A DNA stretch of 64,000 bases from NCBI GenBank assembly GCA_028277725.1, contig JANQFX010000024.1:62001-126000 (forward strand), in the 5' to 3' direction. Below the pieces are notes generated by a model that saw nothing but the letters and a program-made list of their open reading frames with translations, ran no database searches and was not told the origin of the DNA. This document shows positions 1 through 9,542 of this stretch, piece after piece; position 1 is the stretch's first letter; each line of letters begins with the position of its first letter. Made by a program: the position numbers and the translations under genes. Source of the stretch: Thiohalocapsa sp. Lineage in GTDB: Bacteria > Pseudomonadota > Gammaproteobacteria > Chromatiales > Chromatiaceae.

Positions 1-513
1 GCCAAGTCGCTCCCCACGGGCGCCCCAGGCGACCGCGGCCAGGCGAACGCCCGGTGCGTGAAGACCCGCTGCAGGACCGCGGCCTCGGGTGTTCGATCAG
101 CGCAAATTTCCTAGACGCATGGGGGTTTGCGGGCGTCTTCGCCGATATTGACTATTGCGTGACAATGCTTGCGGCGTCCCTATGTCGCGGATAGTCTGCT
201 GCACCGCACAAGAGGTCCGGGGCTCGGCGTCTCTGTAACCGCTGCCCGAATCCACCGGCAGCAAGGACGCCCCAGAGGCCGTTATCGGCCGCCTGACGAG
301 GCGGTGCCGGCGAGGCAACGCCGGCGGAGCGTCCTGCGACGCAAGACCATGGGCGTCTGCCGGTCATCGCCGTCGCCGTCGCCCCAAGCGGCATACCGGC
401 AGACGGAGCAGGTGATCGGCAACAGGCCGTCGATCAACGAATCGCGATTCACGCGGTCCCACTACTCGAGGCGTCCCGGAGTGGCCCGGGGCCGCCGTTC
501 GCTGAGGAATAGA
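1..513. other. Leader region of the sdh operon, no gene recognised
   Basis: No coding frame here resembles a known protein. Short open frames on both strands lack convincing ribosome binding sites and domain signatures. The stretch probably holds the promoter and leader of sdhCDAB; a TTGACT hexamer at 148-153 could be a -35 element, but no good -10 lies 16-18 bases downstream, so no promoter is called. Confidence 0.4.
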
Positions 514-891
514 ATGACTAAGAACCGACCGGTGTTCCTGGAGCTGCAGCGCATACGGCTGCCGATTCCGGGTGTCGTCTCCATCCTGCACCGAGTCAGC
601 GGCGTGCTGATGGTGCTGTCCATTCCGGTGTTCACGGCGCTCTTCGCGCAGGCGCTGACCGGGCCCGAGGGCTTCGCGGCCAGCGCGGAATTCCTCGGTC
701 ATCCGCTTGTCATGGTTGCGTTGCTGGTGCTGGCGTGGGGTGTGCTGCATCACCTGATCGCGGGCATCCGCTATCTGCTCATCGACTTGGGCTGGGGCGT
801 GGACCTGCCGACGGCGCGACGCACGGCCTGGGGCGCACTCTTCTCCGCGCTGGTGGTGACCCTAGTGGTCGCCGGGGGGATGGTGCTATGA
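514..891 (+). CDS. sdhC: Succinate dehydrogenase cytochrome b556 subunit SdhC
   Basis: Membrane anchor subunit of complex II, which binds haem b and ubiquinone and passes electrons from succinate to the quinone pool. The 125-residue product has the family signature SILHRVSG near residue 23, three hydrophobic helices, and HHLIAGIRYLLID around residue 80, whose histidine is the expected haem ligand. The frame stays open to position 169, but the ATG at 514 is chosen because it follows a GAGG motif and the protein starting there matches the usual SdhC N-terminus and length. Its stop overlaps the sdhD start (ATGA), so the two are translationally coupled as the first genes of sdhCDAB. Confidence 0.95.
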   Translation: MTKNRPVFLELQRIRLPIPGVVSILHRVSGVLMVLSIPVFTALFAQALTGPEGFAASAEFLGHPLVMVALLVLAWGVLHHLIAGIRYLLIDLGWGVDLPTARRTAWGALFSALVVTLVVAGGMVL

Positions 892-1232
892 GCAGGCGCG
901 CATCCGGTCTAAAGGCCTGGTTCCTGCAGCGGGTCACCTCCGTCTACATCGCGCTGTTCGGCGGCTACGTGCTGTTGAAGCTTGTGCTGTCGCCGCCCGC
1001 GGACCACGCGGCGCTGGCGGCCTGGGTGTCCGCCCCCTGGGTGGCAGTCGGGCTACTGTTGCTGATCCCGCTATTGCTGCTGCACGCGTGGGTCGGCATC
1101 CGTGACGTCTTTATGGACTACATGAAGCCCATCGCCGTGCGGGCCACGGCCATGACGCTGGTGGGATTCGTTTTTCTCGCCTCCGGGCTTTGGGCGGCGC
1201 AGGCGATCATCGCCGTTCGCGCGTTTCAGTGA
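888..1232 (+). CDS. sdhD: Succinate dehydrogenase membrane anchor SdhD
   Basis: Second membrane anchor of complex II, 114 residues with three predicted transmembrane helices. The LLHAWVGIRDVFMDY segment near residue 70 carries the conserved histidine of the SdhD haem site and the aspartate-tyrosine pair at the quinone site. The start at 888 overlaps the sdhC stop by four bases. sdhA follows after 21 bases. Confidence 0.94.
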   Translation: MSRRASGLKAWFLQRVTSVYIALFGGYVLLKLVLSPPADHAALAAWVSAPWVAVGLLLLIPLLLLHAWVGIRDVFMDYMKPIAVRATAMTLVGFVFLASGLWAAQAIIAVRAFQ

Positions 1233-1253
1233 GAGTTGCCGGAGGCTGAACAG

Positions 1254-3017
1254 ATGTCCATTCCACATCGCAAATTCGACGCGCTCATCATCGGTGCCGG
1301 CGGTGCCGGCCTGAACGCGGCGTTGCGACTCGCCAGCACCGGTCTGCGGGTGGCTGTCGTGTCCAAGGTGTTCCCAACCCGCTCGCACACCGTCGCGGCC
1401 CAGGGCGGCGTCAACGCGGCGCTGGCCAACGTGCTGCCGGACGACTGGCACTGGCACATGTTCGACACCGTCAAGGGCTCGGATTACCTGGGCGACCAGG
1501 ACGCCATCGAGTACATGTGCCGCGAGGCCATCCCGACCGTCTATGAGCTGGAGCACGCCGGCGTGCCCTTCTCGCGCATCGACGACGGGCGCATCTATCA
1601 GCGCGCCTTCGGCGGTCAGAGCCAGAACTTCGGCGGCGACCAGGCGGCCCGCACCTGCGCGGCGGCGGACCGCACCGGTCACGCCATCCTACACACGCTC
1701 TACCAGCAGAACGTTCGTGCGCGCACCCACTTCTTCGATGAGTACTTCGCCGTCGACCTGATCCGGGACGAGGAGGGCGCGGCCCTCGGCGCCCTGGTGC
1801 TGGAGATCGAGAGCGGCGAGCCGCTGGTCATCGAGGCCAAGGCGACGCTGCTCGCCACCGGCGGCCACGGCCAGGTGTTCCGCACCACCACCAATGCCTT
1901 CATCAACACCGGTGACGGCATGGCCATGGCGCTGCGGGCCGGCGTGCCGCTGATGGACATGGAGTTCTATCAGTTCCATCCGACCGGCGTCGCCGGCAAG
2001 GGCATGCTCATCACCGAGGGCGCCCGTGGCGAGGGCGGCTTCCTAGTCAACGGCGACGGCGAGCGCTTCATGGAGCGCTATGCACCGCGCGCCCTCGATC
2101 TGGCCAGCCGCGACGTGGTTGCCCGGTCCATGGTCACCGAGATCCGCGAGGGCCGTGGCTGCGGTCCGAACAAGGACCACGTGATGCTCAAGCTCGACCA
2201 CCTCGGCGCCGAGGTGGTGCACCAGCGCCTGCCGGGCATCACGGACATCTGCCGGGTGTTCTTGGGCGTCGACCCCGCCGAGGACATGATCCCGGTGTTC
2301 CCGACCGCGCACTACGCCATGGGCGGAATCCCGACGGACCGCTTCGGCCGCGTCGTGGCGCCGGCGCGGCATGGACCGGAGGAGGTCGTGCCAGGGCTCT
2401 ACGCGGCCGGCGAGTGCGCCTGCGTGTCGGTGCACGGCGCCAACCGGCTCGGCGGCAACTCGCTGCTGGACATCCTGGTGTTCGGCCGCGCGGCCGGCAC
2501 GGACATCCTGGAGTACGTGGCCGAGAATCGGAACCACCGGCCCATGCGTGAGGCTGACCTGGAGCCCGCTGCACAGCGGCTGGCGCGCTGGGACCGGCAG
2601 GGGCAGGGCGAGTCGGTGCACGCGGTCAAGGCCGACCTCCGCAAGCTGATGGAGGACCACTGTGGCGTCTTCCGCGACGAGGAGACCATGGCCGTCGGCG
2701 TCGAGAAGCTGCAGGCCCTGCGCGATCGGGTCGAGGGCGTTCGCCTGCAGGATCACTCGCGCACCTTCAACACCGCCCGCATCGAGGCCCTGGAGCTCGA
2801 CAACCTCGTGGACGTCGGCATGGCCACGCTCATGTCCGCGCTGCATCGCCAGGAGAGTCGCGGTGCCCACTCGCGCGTCGACTACACCGACCGCGACGAC
2901 GAGCAGTGGATGAAGCACAGCCTCTACTCCCGCGACGGCGACCGCATGGACTACAAGCCCGTGCGCACCAAACCGCTGACCGTGGAGAGCTTCCCGCCGA
3001 AGGCACGCGTGTACTGA
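1254..3017 (+). CDS. sdhA: Succinate dehydrogenase flavoprotein subunit SdhA
   Basis: Catalytic subunit of complex II, oxidising succinate to fumarate with covalently bound FAD. The 587-residue protein has the N-terminal dinucleotide-binding GAGGAGLNAAL. The histidine of RSHTVAAQGG falls at residue 45, the same number as the FAD-linked histidine of E. coli SdhA. Substrate-site motifs HPTGVAGKG and TEGARGEGG and the C-terminal HGANRLGGNSLLD are all present. An in-frame TTG at 1236 would lengthen it by six residues; ATG 1254 is preferred because GGAGG sits at 1241-1245, eight bases upstream. SdhE, encoded downstream, is the expected flavinylation factor. An unusual 387-base gap separates it from sdhB. 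Confidence 0.97.
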   Translation: MSIPHRKFDALIIGAGGAGLNAALRLASTGLRVAVVSKVFPTRSHTVAAQGGVNAALANVLPDDWHWHMFDTVKGSDYLGDQDAIEYMCREAIPTVYELEHAGVPFSRIDDGRIYQRAFGGQSQNFGGDQAARTCAAADRTGHAILHTLYQQNVRARTHFFDEYFAVDLIRDEEGAALGALVLEIESGEPLVIEAKATLLATGGHGQVFRTTTNAFINTGDGMAMALRAGVPLMDMEFYQFHPTGVAGKGMLITEGARGEGGFLVNGDGERFMERYAPRALDLASRDVVARSMVTEIREGRGCGPNKDHVMLKLDHLGAEVVHQRLPGITDICRVFLGVDPAEDMIPVFPTAHYAMGGIPTDRFGRVVAPARHGPEEVVPGLYAAGECACVSVHGANRLGGNSLLDILVFGRAAGTDILEYVAENRNHRPMREADLEPAAQRLARWDRQGQGESVHAVKADLRKLMEDHCGVFRDEETMAVGVEKLQALRDRVEGVRLQDHSRTFNTARIEALELDNLVDVGMATLMSALHRQESRGAHSRVDYTDRDDEQWMKHSLYSRDGDRMDYKPVRTKPLTVESFPPKARVY

Positions 3018-3040
3018 TCGTTCCGCCTTCGTCCTTCTGA

Positions 3041-3370
3041 ACAGGATTCACGCAACGCAGTCGCCGAAGCCAACAGCTTTCACGCAACGAATGCAACGAC
3101 GCCAAGAACGCAACGAAGACGACAGAGCGAACAGATGCTCGCGGTCTTTCGACACTCGCCGTGTCCTTGCGTTGCGACCGTCGCGTCGTTGCGGCGTTGC
3201 GCGAAAAAACAGCGGCCGTCCCGCGAAGGGGTCTCACGCAACGACTGCAACGAGGAGGATGGTGGGGTGATGCTGGTCCGTCCTTCGGGCACGCCCTCGC
3301 TTCTTCCATTGCGTCCGTTGCTCGTTGCGTCGTTGCGTGAACTCCCTCTTCCGCTGCGTTGCGTGACATA
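3041..3370. repeat. GCAACG-rich palindromic repeat region inside the sdh operon
   Basis: The sdhA-sdhB gap is filled by about a dozen copies of CGCAACG on one strand or CGTTGCG on the other, arranged as two modules. Each module starts with forward copies (around 3048-3115 and 3235-3252) and ends with inverted copies (around 3168-3202 and 3305-3368), so the RNA could fold into two long imperfect stems. No coding frame is supported. A short related stretch lies at 44737-44765. This looks like a dispersed intergenic repeat family; the effect on sdhB expression is unknown. Confidence 0.7.
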
Positions 3371-3404
3371 GGGCGCTTGCTAGAACCCCGATACGAGAAC
3401 AAGC

Positions 3405-4097
3405 ATGAAAATCAGCGTTTACCGTTATCACCCCGAACAGGACGAGAAGCCGCGCATGCAGGCCTACGAGGTCGAGGAACAGCCCGGCATGATGCTGCGC
3501 GAGGCCCTGCTCGCCATCAAGGCGCAGGACGAGACCTTTGCCTTCCGCCACTCATGCGGTGAGGGCGTGTGCGGCTCCGACGCGGTGAACGTCAACGGCA
3601 GCAACAAACTTGCCTGCGTCACCGCGGTGGCGGACCTGAAACACCCCATCGAGGTGCGCCCGCTGCCCGGGCGCCCGGTGATCCGTGACCTGGTCGTGGA
3701 CATGACCCAGTTCTACGAGCAATACCGGAACGTCCAGCCGTACCTGATCCGCAAGGAGCCGCTACCGGAGCAGGAGATTCGGCAGTCGCCGGAGGAGCGC
3801 GATAAGCTCGACGGGCTCTACGAGTGCATCATGTGCGGCTGCTGCTCCACCGCCTGCCCGTCGTTCTGGTGGAATCCCGAGAAGTTCCATGGTCCGCAGG
3901 CGCTCCTGTCCTCGTGGCGGTTCCTCGCGGACAGCCGAGACCAGGCCACCGACGAGCGCCTGGATGCCCTGGAAGGCCCCTACAAGCTGTTCCGTTGCCA
4001 CACCATCATGAACTGCGTCGAGGCCTGCCCGAAGGGCTTGAATCCCACCAAGGCCATCGGCCACATCAAGGATCTGATGCTCGACAAGTCCGTTTGA
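3405..4097 (+). CDS. sdhB: Succinate dehydrogenase iron-sulfur subunit SdhB
   Basis: Electron-transfer subunit of complex II, 230 residues. The N-terminal plant-ferredoxin-like domain has the 2Fe-2S cysteines in SCGEGVCGSD and the later NKLAC. The C-terminal domain has the 4Fe-4S set CIMCGCCSTACP and the 3Fe-4S/4Fe-4S set beginning CHTIMNCVEACPKG. The length is close to that of E. coli SdhB (238). It is separated from sdhA by the repeat region and is followed by sdhE. Confidence 0.97.
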   Translation: MKISVYRYHPEQDEKPRMQAYEVEEQPGMMLREALLAIKAQDETFAFRHSCGEGVCGSDAVNVNGSNKLACVTAVADLKHPIEVRPLPGRPVIRDLVVDMTQFYEQYRNVQPYLIRKEPLPEQEIRQSPEERDKLDGLYECIMCGCCSTACPSFWWNPEKFHGPQALLSSWRFLADSRDQATDERLDALEGPYKLFRCHTIMNCVEACPKGLNPTKAIGHIKDLMLDKSV

Positions 4098-4134
4098 GCC
4101 ATTGCAAGTTGCAGCCGAGCAGGGGAGGGCTGGC

Positions 4135-4419
4135 ATGACCACGCCGACTACCGAGGACACCGATGCCCGCGCCATTGCCGAGGAAGTCGCGCGGCTGCGC
4201 TGGCAGTGCCGGCGCGGCATGCTGGAGTTGGACCTGCTGCTGAACCGTTTCCTGGACAGCGGCTTTCAGCAGCTCGACCAGCAGGCACGCATGGACTTCG
4301 TGCGCCTGCTGGGCTATCAGGATCAGATCATCTACGACTGGCTCATGGGGCAGTCCGTGCCGGCCGAGGCCGCGCTGCGGCGTCTCGTCGCGCAGATCCG
4401 CGAGGCGATGCGGCCCTAG
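4135..4419 (+). CDS. sdhE: FAD assembly factor SdhE
   Basis: Small helical protein of the SdhE/YgfY family that promotes covalent attachment of FAD to SdhA. The 94-residue product carries the family motif RRGMLELD, matching the RGxxE signature, followed by the typical three-helix pattern ending YDWLMGQ. The ATG at 4135 follows a GGGAGG motif about seven bases upstream; an in-frame TTG at 4102 is less likely. Its place right after sdhB fits its role. Confidence 0.93.
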   Translation: MTTPTTEDTDARAIAEEVARLRWQCRRGMLELDLLLNRFLDSGFQQLDQQARMDFVRLLGYQDQIIYDWLMGQSVPAEAALRRLVAQIREAMRP

Positions 4420-4434
4420 CCCGAGTCCTAGCGC

Positions 4435-4470
4435 CGTCGGTCGGGCTGAGGTACGAAGCCCGACACCGAG
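4435..4470. repeat. Partial copy of the TCGGGCTG dispersed repeat
   Basis: This stretch shares a core of about 25 bases (TCGGGCTGAGGTACGAAG continuing into CCCGACA) with the larger element at 44784-44869. It looks like the left half only. A third, diverged copy is at 40894-40978. It lies in the short gap between sdhE and the convergent Uma2 gene. Confidence 0.6.
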
Positions 4471-4491
4471 CGTGTTCCAACCCCCGCGCCG

Positions 4492-5085
4492 TCAATCCTC
4501 CACCGGCGATAGGCGTCCGACGAGGTCGTCCCAGCGGATGACCGTGTCCTCCAGCACGCCGACGGGGGTCTCTCCGGAGAGTTCCTGCACCAGCGGCTTC
4601 CCGTAGCCTTCCGGGCCTAGCCGGTAGATGGTCACCATGCGGTCCGTCGGGTGCACCAGCCAGTACTCTCGTGCGCCGGCGCGTTCGTAGACACGGCGTT
4701 TGCGCACATGGTCGTGGCTCGCGGTGCTCGGCGAGAGCACCTCCACCACAAGATCCGGTCCGCCACGCACGCCGCGGCGGTCCAGTTTGTCCCGGTCGCA
4801 CACCACCAGGACGTCCGGTTGCACGACGGTATCGATCCGCTCGTCCGCTTCGTCGGCCTGCGGGAGGCGGACATCCACCGGCGCGATGTAGACGCGGCAG
4901 AGTTTCTCCAGCAGTGTGTTGGCCAACTGCCGAAAGACCTCGCCGGCGATGTCCTGGTGGTCCAGCGTCGGCCCCGGCGCCATCAGATAGGCGACGCCGT
5001 CGATTAGCTCGTAGCGGACGTCGTCCGGCCAGGTGAGATAGTCGCCGTAGGTGTAATGTGCGTCGTCGCGTTGCGGGAGGCCCAT
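4492..5085 (-). CDS. Uma2 family (DUF820) putative restriction-type endonuclease
   Basis: The 197-residue protein belongs to the Uma2/DUF820 family, which has a PD-(D/E)XK nuclease fold and is common and often multicopy in bacteria. Its biological target is not established. Family landmarks are YTYGDYLTWP at the start, YELIDGVAYLMAPGP near residue 25, VQPDVLVVCD near 90 and GPDLVVEVLSPST near 110, which carries the conserved acidic residues of the predicted active site. It is a single gene convergent with sdhE and divergent from tatD. No partner gene suggests a defence or toxin module. Confidence 0.85.
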   Translation of the reverse strand: MGLPQRDDAHYTYGDYLTWPDDVRYELIDGVAYLMAPGPTLDHQDIAGEVFRQLANTLLEKLCRVYIAPVDVRLPQADEADERIDTVVQPDVLVVCDRDKLDRRGVRGGPDLVVEVLSPSTASHDHVRKRRVYERAGAREYWLVHPTDRMVTIYRLGPEGYGKPLVQELSGETPVGVLEDTVIRWDDLVGRLSPVED

Positions 5086-5174
5086 GGTCTGTATCCTGAG
5101 GTGGTTGTCTCCGGTCGGAGCGCTCGGCGCCGGGGCCGCAGAGAAATACTAGATCGTTTGACGGGATACGGGCA

Positions 5175-5960
5175 ATGCAGCTGATCGACACCCACTGCCA
5201 CCTCGACGTCGGCGCGTTCGACCCGGACCGCAACGCGGTGCTGGCTCGCGCGCGCGCCGCGGGTGTGGCCGAGATCGTGGTGCCGGCTATCGCGCGCGCC
5301 GGCTGGGAGAGGTTGTTGCAGCTCTGCGAGACGGCTGCAGGGTTGTATCCGGCGCTGGGCCTACACCCGGTGTCCATGGAGAGCCATGCCGAGCGCGACG
5401 TCGAGGCCTTGTCCGCAGCCATCGCGACGAACCGACCCGTCGCCGTCGGCGAGATCGGCCTCGACTACGCCGTGGAGTGCTCGGAGAGCGGCCGCGAGCG
5501 CCAGCGCCGGCTCTGTCAGGCGCAGCTCGCGGTCGCGCGCGCCGCCGGGTTGCCGGTGTTGCTGCATGTGCGCAAGGCCCACGAGGACATGCTGGCGCTG
5601 CTGGGGGACGCGCACGTGCCCGGCGGCATCGCCCACGCCTTCAGCGGTAGCGCGGAGCAGGCGGTGCGGTACCTGGACCTCGGCTTCAAGCTGGGTTTCG
5701 GCGGCATGCTCACCTTCGAGCGCTCTTCCAAGCTGCGGCGCCTGGCGGCGGAGCTGCCCCTGGAGGCCATCGTGCTGGAGACGGACGCGCCGGACCTCAC
5801 CGTTTCCTCGCACCAGTACCAACGCAACAGCCCCGAGTACCTGCCGGAGGTGCTGGCGGCGCTGGCGGAGGTCCGCGGCGCTGATCCGGAGGCACTGGCG
5901 GCGGCGACCACGGCCAATGCGCGCGCCGTGCTCCGGCTGCCGGAGGCGGCGCACCCATGA
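5175..5960 (+). CDS. tatD: TatD family metal-dependent hydrolase (DNase)
   Basis: TIM-barrel metal-dependent hydrolase of the TatD family, whose studied members are 3'-5' DNases. The 261-residue protein shows the expected ligands: IDTHCHLD at the N-terminus (HxH), the glutamate of GEIGLDY near residue 93, the histidine of LLHVRKAHED, that of GIAHAFSGS, and the aspartate of LETDAPDL. It overlaps the tcdA start by four bases (ATGA), so the two are probably co-transcribed. Which TatD paralogue it is (TatD, YcfH or YjjV type) cannot be settled by eye. Confidence 0.9.
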   Translation: MQLIDTHCHLDVGAFDPDRNAVLARARAAGVAEIVVPAIARAGWERLLQLCETAAGLYPALGLHPVSMESHAERDVEALSAAIATNRPVAVGEIGLDYAVECSESGRERQRRLCQAQLAVARAAGLPVLLHVRKAHEDMLALLGDAHVPGGIAHAFSGSAEQAVRYLDLGFKLGFGGMLTFERSSKLRRLAAELPLEAIVLETDAPDLTVSSHQYQRNSPEYLPEVLAALAEVRGADPEALAAATTANARAVLRLPEAAHP

Positions 5961-6697
5961 GCAACGACGACCCGCTCCGCGAGCGCACCTCGATCCTGAT
6001 CGGCGCCGAGGGTTGTGGACGCCTCGCGGAGAGCCGAGTCCTGGTGGCCGGGCTCGGTGGCGTCGGCTCCTTCGCGGCCGAGGCCCTGGCCCGTGCCGGC
6101 GTCGGCCAGCTCGTGATCGCGGACTTCGATCGGGTCGCACCCTCCAATCTCAACCGTCAGCTCTGCGCCCTGACCAGCACCCTCGGCGAGAAGAAGGCCG
6201 AGGTCATCGCCGCGCGCATCCGGGACATCAACCCGAGCTGCCGGGTCGAGGTACACGAGCAGTTTCTGGCCGCCGACGACATGCCGGCACTGCTGGCCGA
6301 CGGTGGCTACGACCATGTCGCCGACGCCATCGACAGCCTCAGCAGCAAGGTGGCGCTCCTGACGGCGTCACTGGATGCCGATGTGCCGGTGACGGCCAGC
6401 ATGGGTGCCGGTGGTCGCCTGGACCCGACCCGGATGCGGGTCTCGGATGTCATGGATACGCGTGAGTGCGGCCTGGCGCGGGAAGTGCGCAAGCATCTAC
6501 GCCGTCGCGGTCACGGCCGGGGCGTGCTGGCGGTCTGGTCCGACGAGCCGCCACTGCCGCCGCAGGCGCCGGCGCCGACGGGCCGCGGCCGTGATCGGGC
6601 CGTGAACGGCACCATCAGCTACATGCCGTCGCTGTTCGGCCTGACCCTGGCCGGGGTGGTGATCCGGCGGGTGCTCGGCCTCCCAGTCGCGTCCTAG
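5957..6697 (+). CDS. tcdA: tRNA threonylcarbamoyladenosine dehydratase TcdA
   Basis: E1-like ATP-dependent enzyme that cyclises the t6A base of tRNA to ct6A. The 246-residue protein has the adenylation Rossmann motif GLGGVGSFAAEALARAG near residue 33, DFDRVAPSNLNRQ for ATP and metal binding, and a C-terminal membrane-associating hydrophobic stretch around SLFGLTLAGVVIRRVLG. The downstream CGLAREVRKHLRRRG segment matches TcdA rather than ThiF or MoeB. The start overlaps tatD by four bases. Confidence 0.9.
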   Translation: MSNDDPLRERTSILIGAEGCGRLAESRVLVAGLGGVGSFAAEALARAGVGQLVIADFDRVAPSNLNRQLCALTSTLGEKKAEVIAARIRDINPSCRVEVHEQFLAADDMPALLADGGYDHVADAIDSLSSKVALLTASLDADVPVTASMGAGGRLDPTRMRVSDVMDTRECGLAREVRKHLRRRGHGRGVLAVWSDEPPLPPQAPAPTGRGRDRAVNGTISYMPSLFGLTLAGVVIRRVLGLPVAS

Positions 6698-6944
6698 GCC
6701 GAGTCCGCCCTGTTCCATGGGGCGGAGAGTTGGCTCAGCACGCCAAAGGGTTTGTTGAACAGGCTCAGTCCAAGCAGGGCACGCGTCGCGTATAGGGTCA
6801 TCGCCTCGCACGCGGGCTTGGACGTCGACTCGTCGGTTCCAAGGGCGGCGGTGTTACCATCGGCGGCACGGACCCAGGTCCCTCCCTCCCCCTCTCCATC
6901 ATCCTGGCACCGCGCCCGCGGTGCCCCTTTCGAGGATTTGCAGC

Positions 6945-8201
<1,257 letters not shown>

Positions 8202-8210
8202 ACACGGCAG

Positions 8211-8232
8211 CGGCCGCGAACGCGGCCGTTTT
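8211..8232 (+). terminator. Rho-independent terminator of icd
   Basis: A perfect 7-bp stem CGGCCGC/GCGGCCG with a GAAC loop is followed at once by four T residues, ten bases after the icd stop codon. Confidence 0.8.
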
Positions 8233-8331
8233 GGCGGGGGCCGAAAACGAGGGAGATGCTGAGGAAAGACTCCATGCCCGGAGGAAAGCGCTGAGGGATT
8301 TCAGCGATTCCCTGAGGGCTCCGACTCAGAA

Positions 8332-8358
8332 CCCCGTGGGCGCTTCGGCGCCCTGGGG
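8332..8358 (-). terminator. Probable terminator of cspD
   Basis: Hairpin just past the cspD stop on the minus strand: a GGGCGC/GCGCCC stem around a four-base loop (TTCG on the plus strand), extended by CCCC/GGGG after small bulges. The following minus-strand bases are only TTCT, so termination may be weak. The stem could also serve as a backup for icd. Confidence 0.5.
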
Positions 8359-8367
8359 TGTGAACGT

Positions 8368-8577
8368 TTAGGTCCAGGCGCGCTGTACCTTGGCGGCATG
8401 TAGGCCCTTGGGACCGTGGTTGACCTCGAACTCGACCTTCTGACCCTCCTTCAGGGTCTTGTAGCCTTCCATCTCGATGGAGGAGAAGTGCACGAACACG
8501 TCCTCCTCACGGTTGTCGGGCTTCACGAACCCGTAGCCCTTGGCGTTGTTAAACCACTTCACCACACCTGTCATCAT
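8368..8577 (-). CDS. cspD: Cold-shock-domain protein CspD
   Basis: Single cold-shock domain of 69 residues that binds single-stranded nucleic acid. In E. coli, CspD is a stationary-phase replication inhibitor and a substrate of Lon. RNP1-like KGYGFV and RNP2-like VFVHFSSI are visible. The start at 8577 aligns with CspD (M-x-x-G-x-VKWFN) and has GGAGG about eight bases upstream; an ATG at 8574 is the alternative. The divergent clpS-clpA pair next to it reproduces the conserved cspD/clpS arrangement. A near-consensus promoter at 8734-8761 gives a leader of about 150 bases, typical of csp genes. Confidence 0.93.
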   Translation of the reverse strand: MMTGVVKWFNNAKGYGFVKPDNREEDVFVHFSSIEMEGYKTLKEGQKVEFEVNHGPKGLHAAKVQRAWT

Positions 8578-8733
8578 GGCAGGAACTCCTCCGGTATTTG
8601 ACCGCGTTGCGGCGGTTCTCTTTGGTCGGCAGTTGCCGGTCGTTGTTATCGGCCGTGCGGCCTCCGCAAGGAGGCCGCGACGGTCCGGATGAGGGACTGT
8701 GGCGGGCGCCACGAGCCGTCATCGTAACGGTGA

Positions 8734-8761
8734 AGTATAGTCGGTTGATTCACTTGGTCAA
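8734..8761 (-). promoter_or_regulatory. Sigma70-type promoter of cspD
   Basis: Reading the minus strand: -35 TTGACC (8761-8756), a 16-base spacer and -10 TATACT (8739-8734), each one or two bases from consensus. The predicted transcription start near 8727 leaves about 150 bases of untranslated leader before cspD. In the remainder of the 448-base divergent gap no clear clpS promoter was found. Confidence 0.7.
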
Positions 8762-9025
8762 TCGGCGCGAGCAGCCCCCGACCGCCGGGCCGAACCTCGC
8801 GCCGGCAGCCCATGCGGCACCTATGCTGCCCTGGTTTCGGACGGCGTAGACGCGACCCGTCTCGGGCTGTATTTTCTGTCCCGTCGACCCTACTGAGTAG
8901 TGCATGGGAGGGGGCGTTCGATCACCGCTCAGAGCGCCGACACGGCGTCGAACGCCGTTCACAGCTCGCACAGCGCAGCAACCGTCCAACGCCCAACCGC
9001 GTCCAAACCCAATCGCGTTCAAGTC

Positions 9026-9349
9026 ATGAGTGAGTGGAACCCAAGCGAGGACCAGGATTCCGGTCTCGTCGTCCAGGAGTCGAAGCCGGCGTTGAAGCGC
9101 CCGCCGTTGTTCAAGGTTCTGCTGATGAACGACGACTACACGCCGATGGAGTTCGTCGTACAGGTGCTGGAGACCTTCTTCCGAATGGATCGCGAGAAGG
9201 CGACCCAGGTCATGCTGCACGTGCATACGCGCGGCGTCGGCGTCTGCGGCGTATTCACGCGCGATATCGCCGAGACCAAGGTCGACCAGGTCAACGACTT
9301 CGCGCGCGAGAACCACCACCCGCTGTTGTGCACCATGGAGGAGGCATGA
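9026..9349 (+). CDS. clpS: ClpA adaptor and N-recognin ClpS
   Basis: Adaptor that binds N-terminal Leu, Phe, Tyr or Trp and delivers substrates to ClpAP. The 107-residue protein (E. coli 106) has a flexible N-terminus and the core beginning [16 protein letters not shown], whose Asn-Asp pair lines the N-degron pocket. It continues through [16 protein letters not shown] with the conserved histidine-containing helix. The frame extends upstream to 8900, but ATG 9026 gives the family length. clpA follows after 193 bases. Confidence 0.96.
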   Translation: MSEWNPSEDQDSGLVVQESKPALKRPPLFKVLLMNDDYTPMEFVVQVLETFFRMDREKATQVMLHVHTRGVGVCGVFTRDIAETKVDQVNDFARENHHPLLCTMEEA

Positions 9350-9542
9350 GGGCGTCGCGACCAGCGCCTGCGGCATGCGCCACAGCGCCTGTGGCATCCA
9401 CGGGCCGACCGGGACCGAAGTACCCGGTTGCTACGAACGCGCGGCTGGTCGAGGGCCGCTGGTCACAGATTCCATTCCCCGTCGTGCCGGTTCATGAGTG
9501 CACCGTCGGGCCTTCCTGATCCAACCATCCAGGGTCCAGTCC

